Shown: positions 25,693 to 33,425 of the stretch, one piece after another
Numbering within the stretch: the first letter of the stretch is position 1
Layout of the letters: each line of letters begins with the position of its first letter
Origin: Nocardioides caeni
Lineage (GTDB): Bacteria > Actinomycetota > Actinomycetes > Propionibacteriales > Nocardioidaceae
Assembly: GCF_004912195.1 (NCBI RefSeq)
Contig: NZ_STGW01000005.1
Coordinates: forward strand, 192,404-256,403
Direction: 5' to 3'
Length of the DNA stretch: 64,000 nt
The notes under the pieces: generated by a model
What the model saw: only the letters and a program-made list of their open reading frames with translations
What the model was told of the DNA's origin: nothing
The model's database searches: none
Position numbers and translations under genes: made by a program

Positions 25693-26675
25693 CCGGTCTG
25701 ATGGATCACCTGCGGAGCCAGGTGCGGAGCGTGCTGGATCCGTCCGCGTCGGCGTCGGTTCGGGCGTCCCACGCCCACACGGCGGCCGAGACGGCGTCCG
25801 ACATCCGTGACGCGATCCGTGCCGGCGAGCTGGTGCTGCGTGGCGCTCGGGTGATGCAGATGCTCGACGGCGGCGAGGGTGCGCGGGATCCGTTGCACGC
25901 GCTCGCCGAGTACCGCGACCTGGCCGACTTCCCGGGGCTGCTCCCGACGCACGTGCTGAACGACGGTCTGACCGGTTACGGCCCGGTCCCGCTGGTTCGT
26001 GGGTTCGCGCGTCCGTGGCAGACCGGCGACCTGAAGGGCACGACCCCGATCCTGCCGGGGTTCACGACGGCCGGCCCGTTCGCCGGCATCGACCCGACGC
26101 TGCCGCTGACGCCGGACACGGACGGGTGGGCGATCGTCGACGTCGCGGCGGGCGAGGCGCGACACTGGTCGATCCTCGGGTTCGACGTGTCGCGGCAGCT
26201 GGCCGACTGGATCGGGCCGACCGGGAACGCGCTGCTCGACCAGCTGGTGCTGGACGACGTCGACCTGGCGGCGGAGACGTTCGTGGCCGCGGCGATGGTG
26301 ACCGCCGCCGGCGGCACCCGGGCCGCCGGTGCGGACCTGGGCGCCGCGCTCGACGAGGCTGAGGGCGCCGCCGGCGTCCGGGGTCCGGTGCAGGCCCTCG
26401 TCGTGAACGCGGTCGACTGGCCGGCGGTGCGGCGGGCGGTGGCGTCGACGTTCTTCGACGGTCCACACCCGCAGGTGCTGGTGTCGGCCGGGCAGGCGGC
26501 GGGGACGGCGACGTACGTTGGGTACGGCGCGGTGCGGTTCATTGTCGACGGCTACGAGCGCCAGGAGGTCGAGGCGCCGCGGTCGTTCGGGAAGACGGCG
26601 GCAGTCGCGCGGCCGTTCTACTTCGAGGTCCGGGACGCGGCGGGCCTGCAGACCGTGACGGGCATCGGAGCGTGA
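25689..26675 (+). CDS. Phage structural protein, possibly HK97-fold capsid-like
   Basis: A 328-aa protein with an ATGA overlap at its start. The helical N-terminal region (about 1-60) could be a scaffold-like arm. The core shows the order seen in HK97-type capsid proteins: a helix with SILGFDVSRQLADWIGPTG, then LLDQLVLDDVDLAAETFVAA as the spine helix, then a beta-rich end RFIVDGYERQEVEAPRSFG and a final strand FYFEVRDAAG. The fold is suggested by layout only. An alternative is another virion or tail structural protein. No maturation protease gene accompanies it. Confidence 0.45.
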   Translation: MTGLMDHLRSQVRSVLDPSASASVRASHAHTAAETASDIRDAIRAGELVLRGARVMQMLDGGEGARDPLHALAEYRDLADFPGLLPTHVLNDGLTGYGPVPLVRGFARPWQTGDLKGTTPILPGFTTAGPFAGIDPTLPLTPDTDGWAIVDVAAGEARHWSILGFDVSRQLADWIGPTGNALLDQLVLDDVDLAAETFVAAAMVTAAGGTRAAGADLGAALDEAEGAAGVRGPVQALVVNAVDWPAVRRAVASTFFDGPHPQVLVSAGQAAGTATYVGYGAVRFIVDGYERQEVEAPRSFGKTAAVARPFYFEVRDAAGLQTVTGIGA

Positions 26676-26676
26676 C

Positions 26677-27192
26677 ATGCCGATCGTCGTGGAGACCACC
26701 GCCGGAGCGGACCCCTACGCCGGGATCACCAGGGCGTCGTCGTACCTCGACGTCGTCAAGGCGCGGGATGCCCTGCTGCGCATGGCTGAGGAGCGGCGGC
26801 ACGCGCAGACCGGGCGGCGGATCGTGGACAACAGCGAGGCGATGCTGCGGACGCTCGAGCTCGCGAGCGATCTCGGTGTGGCCGGCCCGGTGATGCATCG
26901 TGCGGTGACCGGCACGCCGTCTGACATCGCGACGACCGTGGCTCTGGTCCGGGTGCACGTCGAGGAGCATGGGGCCGGCGCCGTCCGTGCGCTCGAGGAT
27001 CTCGCGATGTCGACCACCGACCGGGCGCAGCGTCTGAACTTCGCCAGGGCTGCGGCCGCGCTACGGGACGTCGACCCGACACGGCTGCGGGCCCTGTCCC
27101 TGGCTCACCACCGGCGCCAGTTGCACGCGTTGGCGCCGGACTCATCCCCGACGCCGGCACCGGTGTCGACATCGCGGAGGCGCCGCCGATGA
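26677..27192 (+). CDS. Uncharacterised virion-associated candidate
   Basis: A 171-aa mostly helical protein starting one base after the preceding stop. The N-terminus (MPIVVETTAGADPYAG) is short and extended. The rest is Arg/Ala-rich helix (LLRMAEERRHAQTGRRIVDN), with a Pro/Ser tail ending in RRRRR. Its position between the capsid-like and tape-measure genes suggests a connector or chaperone. No family is recognised. Confidence 0.5.
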   Translation: MPIVVETTAGADPYAGITRASSYLDVVKARDALLRMAEERRHAQTGRRIVDNSEAMLRTLELASDLGVAGPVMHRAVTGTPSDIATTVALVRVHVEEHGAGAVRALEDLAMSTTDRAQRLNFARAAAALRDVDPTRLRALSLAHHRRQLHALAPDSSPTPAPVSTSRRRRR

Positions 27193-27320
27193 ACGCGACC
27201 AGCATCCCTTGCCCGCAGTGTCACGCGCCGGCCGGCGAGCCGTGCACGGCAGGCGGCGACCACTTCGCACGCGTCGTCAAGGCCGAGGCGCTCGCGGTCG
27301 GCAACGTCACCACGGAGTAG
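27189..27320 (+). CDS. 43-aa zinc-finger microprotein
   Basis: An ATG overlaps the upstream stop by 4 nt and a TAG closes the frame at 27320. Cysteine spacing is CPQCHAPAGEPC, followed by a His and HFARVV, the pattern of tiny CxxC...C...H proteins common in actinophages. It lies 3 nt before the tape-measure gene. Function is unknown; nucleic-acid binding or zinc-stabilised regulation is plausible. Confidence 0.6.
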   Translation: MNATSIPCPQCHAPAGEPCTAGGDHFARVVKAEALAVGNVTTE

Positions 27321-27323
27321 CTC

Positions 27324-30300
27324 ATGGATCCCAGCATCGTCGTACGCGCGACCGGGGACTTCCGGCGCCTGACCAGCGATCTCAAGCAGGCCGAGGGCAA
27401 CGTCAGCAGCTTCGGGTCGAAGGCCAAGGCCGCGATCGTCGGTGCGGGCCTCGTCGGCACGGCCGCGCTGGTCAAGCTCGGCGCGGCGTCGGTGTCGGCC
27501 GCGTCCGACGCGCAGCAGTCCATCGGCGCGACCGAGTCGGTGTTCGGGAAGTACGCCGACACCGTCATCAAGCGGAGCGCGGAGGCGTCGAAGGCCGTCG
27601 GTCTGTCGGCCAACGAGTATCGCGAGCTCGCGAACGTCACCGGAGCGTCGCTGGCGTCGACCGGGCTGCCGATGCGGCGAGTCACCGACCTCACCGACCA
27701 GCTGACGCGCCGCGCGTCTGACCTGGCCGCGACGTTCGGCGGGACCACGAAGGAAGCGATCGAGGCTGTGTCGTCGCTGCTCCGCGGTGAGGCTGACCCG
27801 ATCGAGCGGTACGGCGTCAGCATCAAGCAGTCCGACGTGAACGCGCGGCTGGCGGCGAAGGGGCTCGACGAGCTCGAGGGGTCGGCCCGGAAGCAGGCCG
27901 AGCAGCAGGCCCGGCTCGACCTGCTGTTCAAGCAGACCAGCAAGAGCGCCGGCCAGTTCGCGTCGGAGTCGGACACCCTCTCTGGTCAGCAGCAGCGGCT
28001 CAATGCGCAGGTCGAGGACCTCGAGGCGTCGTTCGGTGAGCTGCTCCTGCCGATCCTGACCGACGTGACGGCGTGGGCGTCGGACAACCTGATCCCGGCG
28101 CTGCAGGACCTGCAGGGGTGGGTCGCGGACAACAAGGACGAGATCCGCGAGTTCGCCGGCGAGCTCGAGGACCGGGCGCTGCCGCCGCTTGAGGCGACGG
28201 TCGACGTCGTCAAGGAGGCGGTGGGCTGGTTCTCTGAGCTTCCCGGGCCGGTCAAGGAGGTCGGCATTCAGGCCGGCATCGCCGCGCTGGTCCTACCGAA
28301 GCTCGCCGCCGGCGCGACCGCCGTCTCCGGCGCCATGCTCGGCGCCTCCGCGGCCACCGGCGGGCTGGCCGCCCGGCTGGCGCAGAACCGGGCCGCGATG
28401 TCCTACCAGACCACGGTCATGGGCAAGGCCCGGGAGGCGATGGTGGGATTCGGTGGCGCGGCGCGGACCGCCGCTGGCGTCGGCGGCATGGTCGCGCTGA
28501 TGCAGTCGACGCAGCAGACCGACGACAAGCTGAAGGTGCTGACAACGACCGCCGGCGGCGCGCTCCTTGGGTTCTCGCTGGCAGGCCCGATCGGCCTGGC
28601 GATCGGCGCGGGCGCGGGCGCCCTGGTCGGACTCGCGAGCAGCGTCGACAAGGCCGCCGACGCGGCGACGGCATCGCTGACCGAGTGGAGCAACTACGCC
28701 GACACGCTGAATAAGGTCACCGGCGCCGCGACGAAGGTCACGCGCGAGAAGGCCTTGATGGACCTGCAGTCCAAGGAGGGGCTGATCCCTGCAGCGCAGG
28801 CGCTCGGGATCGCGCAGCGGGACCTGGTGAGCGCGATGCTCGGCCAGGAGGGCGCACTGGCGCGGGTGAATGCCGCGATCGAGGCGAACATCGGCGTGAC
28901 CGGGGTGTCGGTCGACGCCTACGGCAACTTTGTTGCGACGCAGAGCCTGCTGGGCGAGGAAGCGCGGACCGTCCAGGAGGCGCTGACCAACCTGTCGGGC
29001 ACGATCGACGCGAACGCGCAGAAGGTCCGAGACGACGCACTCGCCACCCAGACCCTCGCGGACCTGTTCAAGGGCTTCCCGAAGGCCGTCATCACCGACA
29101 TGCAGACGGTCGGGATCCCGGACTCCATGCAGGAAGTGCGCCGCATGACGCGGGCGTACAACCTCACCCCGAAGCAGATCAAGACGCTACTGCAGGTCAC
29201 CGGCGTGGGCGATGCGGTGAAGAACGTCAACCGCGTGAGTCACCGACTGGCCGAGGTCGACGACACCAAGGTGACCCTCAAGGGCTGGCTGACCAGCCTC
29301 GAGACCGCGATCGAAGAAGGCGCGCACATCAGCGATCGTGAGCAGAAGCTCATCGGGAAGAAGCTCAAGGCGATCGAGCAGACCAACCCCAACCTCAAGC
29401 CGAACGTCGAGAACCTCCGCACGGCCATGCGGGAGTCGAAGACGACGGCGGCCGGCGCGACCCAGGTCGGTACCCAGCTCAAGACGGGACTGCTCAACGG
29501 CATGGCCGGCACCGGGCCTGCGCTGACGGCGATCATGACGAGCGCGGTCCGGAACGCGATCGCGGCAGCCCGCGCCGAGGCCGACATCAACTCGCCGTCT
29601 CGCGAGACCGAGTACATCGGGCGGATGCTCGGCGACGGCCTGGTGGGAGGGATGCGCCGGACGGCGCCGAAAGCACGCACGGAGGGCGCCAAGCTGATCC
29701 GCGCGGTGCTGGGCGGGATCGACGACGGCGCCGAGGGGATCGACCGGTCCCTCGAGCGGATCACGAAGGCAATCCGGAAGCACATCACCGGGAAGAACGA
29801 GGGCGCCCGAGAGGCCCGCTACCTCAAGTCGCTGCGGAACGAGTTCCGCGCGCTGAACGACAACGGCCGCGCGCAGGACCGCATCACCCGCAAGCTCGAG
29901 GCGCAGCGTGACAAGCTCCGCGAGCTGCGCGACGAGTACGCCGGCTACGCGACGATGATCAAGGACGCCGTGTTGGCGACTGGTGACGTCACGCAGATGG
30001 GGCGGCTCGACGACGGGACGGTGTCGCTGTCGGCGCTGCTCAGTCAGGCGGACTCTGCGGTGATCGACGCGGAGCGGTTCACGGTCCTGATGGAGCAGCT
30101 GGCCGACGACGGGCTGTCGGAGTCGCAGATCCAGCAGATGCTCGCGGCTGGTCCGGCGGCGGCGTTGGCGACGGCGGAGGCGATCGCGTCCGGTGGGGAC
30201 ACGGCGATCGCGCAGCTCAACGCGTACGCCGACCGGCTGGCGGCCACGGGACAGTCGCTGTCGAAGAACATGGCGGACCGCTACTACGGCGCTGGGGTGG

Positions 30301-30746
30301 CGGCGCAGCAGGGCATCGTGGCGGGGCTCGAGTCGGAGGCCGCGAAGCTCGACCGGGCGGCGATCCGGCTGGCGAACCGGCTCGTCAAGGCGGTGAAGAC
30401 CGCGCTCGGGATCCGGTCGCCGTCGCAGGAGTTCCGCGACATCGCGGACGACATCACCGGCGGGCTGACGATGCAGCTCAAGGCGAACGACACCTACGTG
30501 CACCGCACCGGGCAGATCATGGCGTCGTCGTTGGTGAAGGGGTTCGGACAGCCACAGCTCGGGGCTGACGCAGTGCACTGGCAGCGTGCGACCCGTGTCG
30601 AGTTCCCGGAAAAGCTCGAGGTGTCGCTCCACCTGTCGGCCGACAATCTCGGCCGTATCAGCCGCGGCGAGCAAATCGTCCAGGACGCATCGGCGTACTT
30701 CAGGAGCGGCGGGCGCGCGTTCAGCCGGTGGGGTGGTCCTCTTTGA
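27324..30746 (+). CDS. Phage tail tape-measure protein
   Basis: A 1140-aa protein. In siphophages its length sets the tail length and it helps DNA entry. N-terminal start (IVVRATGDFRRLTSDLKQAE) with coiled-coil character. Several hydrophobic segments lie at about 30-55, 310-350 and 405-435 (LLGFSLAGPIGLAIGAGAGA). Long alpha-helical stretches and two C-terminal SPS boxes (INSPSRETEYIGRMLGDGL and IRSPSQEFRDIADDITGGL) are typical of tape measures. No tail-tube, chaperone or baseplate genes are near, so a helper phage's tail would have to be used or modified. Confidence 0.9.
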   Translation: MDPSIVVRATGDFRRLTSDLKQAEGNVSSFGSKAKAAIVGAGLVGTAALVKLGAASVSAASDAQQSIGATESVFGKYADTVIKRSAEASKAVGLSANEYRELANVTGASLASTGLPMRRVTDLTDQLTRRASDLAATFGGTTKEAIEAVSSLLRGEADPIERYGVSIKQSDVNARLAAKGLDELEGSARKQAEQQARLDLLFKQTSKSAGQFASESDTLSGQQQRLNAQVEDLEASFGELLLPILTDVTAWASDNLIPALQDLQGWVADNKDEIREFAGELEDRALPPLEATVDVVKEAVGWFSELPGPVKEVGIQAGIAALVLPKLAAGATAVSGAMLGASAATGGLAARLAQNRAAMSYQTTVMGKAREAMVGFGGAARTAAGVGGMVALMQSTQQTDDKLKVLTTTAGGALLGFSLAGPIGLAIGAGAGALVGLASSVDKAADAATASLTEWSNYADTLNKVTGAATKVTREKALMDLQSKEGLIPAAQALGIAQRDLVSAMLGQEGALARVNAAIEANIGVTGVSVDAYGNFVATQSLLGEEARTVQEALTNLSGTIDANAQKVRDDALATQTLADLFKGFPKAVITDMQTVGIPDSMQEVRRMTRAYNLTPKQIKTLLQVTGVGDAVKNVNRVSHRLAEVDDTKVTLKGWLTSLETAIEEGAHISDREQKLIGKKLKAIEQTNPNLKPNVENLRTAMRESKTTAAGATQVGTQLKTGLLNGMAGTGPALTAIMTSAVRNAIAAARAEADINSPSRETEYIGRMLGDGLVGGMRRTAPKARTEGAKLIRAVLGGIDDGAEGIDRSLERITKAIRKHITGKNEGAREARYLKSLRNEFRALNDNGRAQDRITRKLEAQRDKLRELRDEYAGYATMIKDAVLATGDVTQMGRLDDGTVSLSALLSQADSAVIDAERFTVLMEQLADDGLSESQIQQMLAAGPAAALATAEAIASGGDTAIAQLNAYADRLAATGQSLSKNMADRYYGAGVAAQQGIVAGLESEAAKLDRAAIRLANRLVKAVKTALGIRSPSQEFRDIADDITGGLTMQLKANDTYVHRTGQIMASSLVKGFGQPQLGADAVHWQRATRVEFPEKLEVSLHLSADNLGRISRGEQIVQDASAYFRSGGRAFSRWGGPL

Positions 30747-30973
30747 GCCCCGAGGAACGGCGTGCTGCACTCACCGAGCTCACCGCATGCCGCGACTACA
30801 TCACCACGCTCTGCATGACCGCCCACGAAGCAGAGCGGCCCGACCCCGACGCTGCAGGGGTCGGGCCGCTCCACCCGGGCGAGGTCCTCGCCGAGCTACT
30901 CGTTCACGTCCACTCCCTCGCGACCATCCTGACTCGCATGCTCCTCAAGCCAGCTGGCCGCCCGCAGGAGTGA
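30743..30973 (+). CDS. Small helical protein downstream of the tape measure
   Basis: A 76-aa protein. The TTG at 30743 gives the 4-nt overlap used throughout this operon; a GTG at 30728 is the alternative. LSPEERRAALTELTACRDYI and EVLAELLVHVHSLATILTRM form amphipathic helices. No family is recognised. Its 3' end overlaps the convergent gene at 30896 by 78 nt. Confidence 0.5.
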   Translation: MSPEERRAALTELTACRDYITTLCMTAHEAERPDPDAAGVGPLHPGEVLAELLVHVHSLATILTRMLLKPAGRPQE

Positions 30974-31243
30974 CTCCGCAAGCCCGCGGAGGTCCCGAGG
31001 TGTCTCCGGGGCGCCCGGCTCGTACGCCGCGACGTCGGGGCTGATCTGCACGATCGGCGGGTCCATCCGGCCGGCGAGGATCTCGTGCCGGGCGGCGCCC
31101 CACACGTGCTCACCGAGCTCGATCGTGTGGTCGACGAGCGGGGCGCCGGTGGTCGCGTCGATGTCGATGTCGTGCACGGCGGGGTCGCTGGCGTGCTGGC
31201 ACCAGGACGGGCAGGTGATGGTCGTGCTCAGTGTGTCGGGCAT
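30896..31243 (-). CDS. DUF6907-like small protein
   Basis: A 115-aa protein from the ATG at 31243, preceded by AAGGAG. TITCPSWCQHASDP near the N-terminus is the cysteine/tryptophan signature of this actinobacterial family. The middle (DHTIELGEHVWGAA) and the leucine-rich end (LRGLAESLLRAASWLEEHA) also fit. It is the only minus-strand gene of element A and faces the main operon. Function is unknown. Confidence 0.6.
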   Translation of the reverse strand: MPDTLSTTITCPSWCQHASDPAVHDIDIDATTGAPLVDHTIELGEHVWGAARHEILAGRMDPPIVQISPDVAAYEPGAPETPRDLRGLAESLLRAASWLEEHASQDGREGVDVNE

Positions 31244-31272
31244 CTGGACTCCTTCGATCGGGAGCCAGGTCC

Positions 31273-31292
31273 ATTCCGCACGTCTACCGCAC
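31273..31292 (+). repeat. Arm-type repeat at the right end of element A
   Basis: ATTCCGCACGTCTACCGCAC differs from 21984-22003 at two positions and has the same orientation. It lies 50 bp inside the right att core. This is the probable second integrase arm site. Confidence 0.55.
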
Positions 31293-31300
31293 GATCCCCG

Positions 31301-31332
31301 CAGGTCAGGGCCGGGATTCCGGCCCTGACCTG
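31301..31332 (-). terminator. Strong hairpin terminator after tRNA-Val(CAC)
   Basis: Perfect 14-bp arms (31301-31314 and 31319-31332) enclose the loop GATT. It lies 12 nt beyond the tRNA 3' end on the minus strand. The element supplied it to replace the original terminator at 21792. The symmetrical stem may act in both directions. Confidence 0.75.
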
Positions 31333-31342
31333 CGGGTTCTTC

Positions 31343-31366
31343 GGTGGGCGATACTGGGTTCGAACC
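31343..31366 (-). repeat. attR core of element A (inside intact tRNA-Val)
   Basis: Identical over 24 bp to 21831-21854. It covers the T-arm and acceptor 3' end of tRNA-Val(CAC), so integration keeps the tRNA functional. Confidence 0.9.
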
Positions 31367-31416
31367 AGTGACCTCTTCGGTGTGAACGAAGCGCGCTACC
31401 ACTGCGCCAATCGCCC
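31345..31416 (-). tRNA. tRNA-Val (anticodon CAC)
   Basis: A 72-nt cloverleaf on the minus strand. The acceptor GGGCGAT pairs with ATCGCCC, the anticodon stem CTTCG/CGAAG holds the loop TTCACAC (anticodon CAC), and the T-loop reads GGTTCGAACC. No CCA is encoded after the discriminator A. Its 3' end is the insertion site of element A. Confidence 0.95.
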
Positions 31417-31487
31417 GGATGCGGATCGACATGAACCGCGGTCGGAGACTCTAACGCATCTCCGGACCGCGGCTCTCATCGGGAGGC

Positions 31488-33332
31488 TCAGCCGAGGTGG
31501 TGCACCTCCTGGAGCCGGTGGACCGGCGTCTCGATGCCGGCGTGCCGCGCCTTGAGCTGCAGCGCGAGGTAGAGCGAGGAGTGGCGCGACTGGTGCAGGT
31601 TGCCGCCGTGGAACCAGAGGTTCTCCTGCTGGGTCGGCTTCCACATGTTCCGCTGCTCGCCCTCCCAGGGACCGGGGTCCTTGGTCGTGCCCGAGCCCAG
31701 GCCCCAGACCTTGCCGACCCGGTCGGCGACCTGCTGGCTGATCAGGTCGGCGGCCCAGCCGTTCATCGAGCCGTAGCCGGTTGCGTAGACGACGAGGTCG
31801 GCGGGCAGCTCGGTTCCGTCGGCCAGCACGACCGACGTCTCGGTCAGGCGGTCCACCTGCCCCTTGGCCAGCTTCACGTCACCGCTCGCCACGAGCTCGG
31901 CTGCACCGACGTCGATGTAGTAGCCCGAACCGCGACGCAGGTACTTCATGAACAGGCCCGAGCCGTCGTCGCCCCAGTCCAGGTCGAAGCCAGCGGCCTC
32001 CATCCGGTCGTAGAAGTCCTGATCGCGCTCACGCATCCGGTCGTAGAGCGGGATCTGGAACTCGTGCATGATCCTGTAGGGCAGCGACGCGAAGATCAGG
32101 TCGGCCTTCTCCGTCGTCACACCCGCCTCGAGCGCACGCTCGGAGTAGAGGTCGCCGAGGCCGATGTCCATCAACGTGTCGCTCTTGACGATGTGCGTGG
32201 ACGATCGCTGCACCATGGTCACGTCGGCGCCCGTCTCCCAGAGCGCCCCGCAGATGTCGAAGGCGGAGTTGTTGCTGCCGATGACCACGACCTTCTTGCC
32301 CGCGTAGGCGTCCGGTCCTGGGTGTTGCGACGAGTGGTGCTGCTCGCCCTGGAACACGTCCTGACCGGGCAGGGTCGGGATGTTGGCCTTGCCGGACATC
32401 CCGGTCGCCATCACGAGGTGCGTCGGCTTCAGCACCAGCGGCTTGCCCTCACGCTCGAGGTGGACCGTCCACTGCCCTGCCTCGTCGTCGTAGGCGGCCT
32501 TCGTCGCGACGGTGTTGGACCAGTACGGCACCTCCATCACGCGGGTGTAGAACTCCAGCCAGTCCCCGACCTTGTCCTTCGGCGCGAAGACCGGCCAGTT
32601 GTCGGGGAACTTCAGGTACGGCAGGTGGTCGTACCAGACGGGGTCGTGCAGGCAGAGCGACTTGTAGCGGTTGCGCCACTGGTCCCCCGGTCGCGGGTGC
32701 TTGTCGATGACGAGCGCTGGTACGCCGAGCTGGCGCAGCCGGGCGCCGAGGGCGATGCCGCCTTGTCCGCCGCCCACGACCAGGACGTAGGGCTGGGTGT
32801 CGACCCCGAGCGCGGCGTCCTCGGCCTCGCGGCGCTCCAGCCAGGTCACCCGCTCCCGGGTCGCCCCGTGCTCGGCACCCATCGGGCGTCGTACGCCGCG
32901 GGGCTCCTCGTGGCCCTTCAGCTCGTACAGCGTCGTGAGGAAGGTCCATGCCTTCGGGCCGTCTCCGTCACCAGGATCGATGATCCGCGCCAGTCCGCGG
33001 CCCCGGCCGATGGCGGTCTCGAACTCGAACCAGGCCGTCGTCACGCCGTCGGCGGTGGCGGCGGGCTCGGTGAGGCGGAAGCCGCTCGGGTCGACGCGGT
33101 CGAGGGTGGCCTCGAGCAGGCCGGTGACGCCGTCGGGGTTCTCGACGGTGGTGAGGTTCCAGGAGAAGGCGATCAGGTCGCGCCAGAAGCTGGTCGCGGC
33201 GAACAGTCCGGCGGCACGGGTGACGTCACGGGCGGCGAGGGCGTCCTCGAAGGCGGCGAACCAGGCGGTGGCGGGGTCTGCAGTTGCGGTGGTGGCGGCC
33301 GTCCGGACGGGCCGTTCATCGAGCTGGGTCAT
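31488..33332 (-). CDS. Flavin-containing monooxygenase with N-terminal NTF2-like domain
   Basis: A 614-aa FAD/NADPH oxygenase. Residues 1-150 form a SnoaL/NTF2-like alpha+beta domain (WFAAFEDALAARDVTRAAG, then FWRDLIAFSWNLTTVE). The FAD Rossmann motif VLVVGGGQGGIALGARL begins near 182, and the NADPH-binding motif VVVIGSNNSAFDICGAL comes after it. YDHLPYLKFPDNWPVF and LVVYATGYGSMNGWAADLI are typical of the actinobacterial FMO/BVMO group. The substrate is unknown. It is transcribed divergently from a GAF regulator that probably controls it. Confidence 0.85.
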   Translation of the reverse strand: MTQLDERPVRTAATTATADPATAWFAAFEDALAARDVTRAAGLFAATSFWRDLIAFSWNLTTVENPDGVTGLLEATLDRVDPSGFRLTEPAATADGVTTAWFEFETAIGRGRGLARIIDPGDGDGPKAWTFLTTLYELKGHEEPRGVRRPMGAEHGATRERVTWLERREAEDAALGVDTQPYVLVVGGGQGGIALGARLRQLGVPALVIDKHPRPGDQWRNRYKSLCLHDPVWYDHLPYLKFPDNWPVFAPKDKVGDWLEFYTRVMEVPYWSNTVATKAAYDDEAGQWTVHLEREGKPLVLKPTHLVMATGMSGKANIPTLPGQDVFQGEQHHSSQHPGPDAYAGKKVVVIGSNNSAFDICGALWETGADVTMVQRSSTHIVKSDTLMDIGLGDLYSERALEAGVTTEKADLIFASLPYRIMHEFQIPLYDRMRERDQDFYDRMEAAGFDLDWGDDGSGLFMKYLRRGSGYYIDVGAAELVASGDVKLAKGQVDRLTETSVVLADGTELPADLVVYATGYGSMNGWAADLISQQVADRVGKVWGLGSGTTKDPGPWEGEQRNMWKPTQQENLWFHGGNLHQSRHSSLYLALQLKARHAGIETPVHRLQEVHHLG

Positions 33333-33371
33333 GCCACGAAGTCGACCTCCCGGCAGTACGAGGCGGGAACC

Positions 33372-33404
33372 GTTGCACGGTGTTGCATGTGGCCCCGGTC
33401 ACAT
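33372..33404. promoter_or_regulatory. Repeat-rich operator candidate between the monooxygenase and GAF regulator
   Basis: Two direct GTTGCA repeats (33372-33377 and 33382-33387) are spaced one helical turn apart. They are followed by an inverted repeat ATGTG-N8-CACAT (33387-33404). They lie in the 93-bp divergent region and are good candidates for binding by the adjacent regulator. Confidence 0.45.
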
Positions 33405-33425
33405 CGACGTGCCTATCGTGGAGTC

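Larger units (their letters stand above)
21831..31366 (+). mobile_element. Integrative element A (phage-derived, about 9.5 kb) in tRNA-Val(CAC)
   Basis: Bounded by a perfect 24-bp direct repeat (21831-21854 and 31343-31366) that is the 3' end of tRNA-Val(CAC), whose intact gene is at the right end. Eleven plus-strand genes run from integrase to a small protein after the tape measure, nearly all joined by 1-4 nt overlaps, with one convergent gene at the right. Capsid-like and tape-measure genes are present. Terminase, portal, protease, tail tube, lysis and a recognisable repressor are absent. The intact frames and tight packing argue against simple decay. A phage satellite is the favoured reading, a reduced prophage the alternative. 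Confidence 0.85.

Noticed and set aside
30896-31243. Counting the DUF6907-like gene as host DNA
   Set aside because: It lies inside the att repeats (ends at 31366), so it belongs to element A.
31497-33425. Long N-terminal extension of the GAF regulator frame
   Set aside because: Runs antisense through the monooxygenase gene; the real start is the ATG at 33426.
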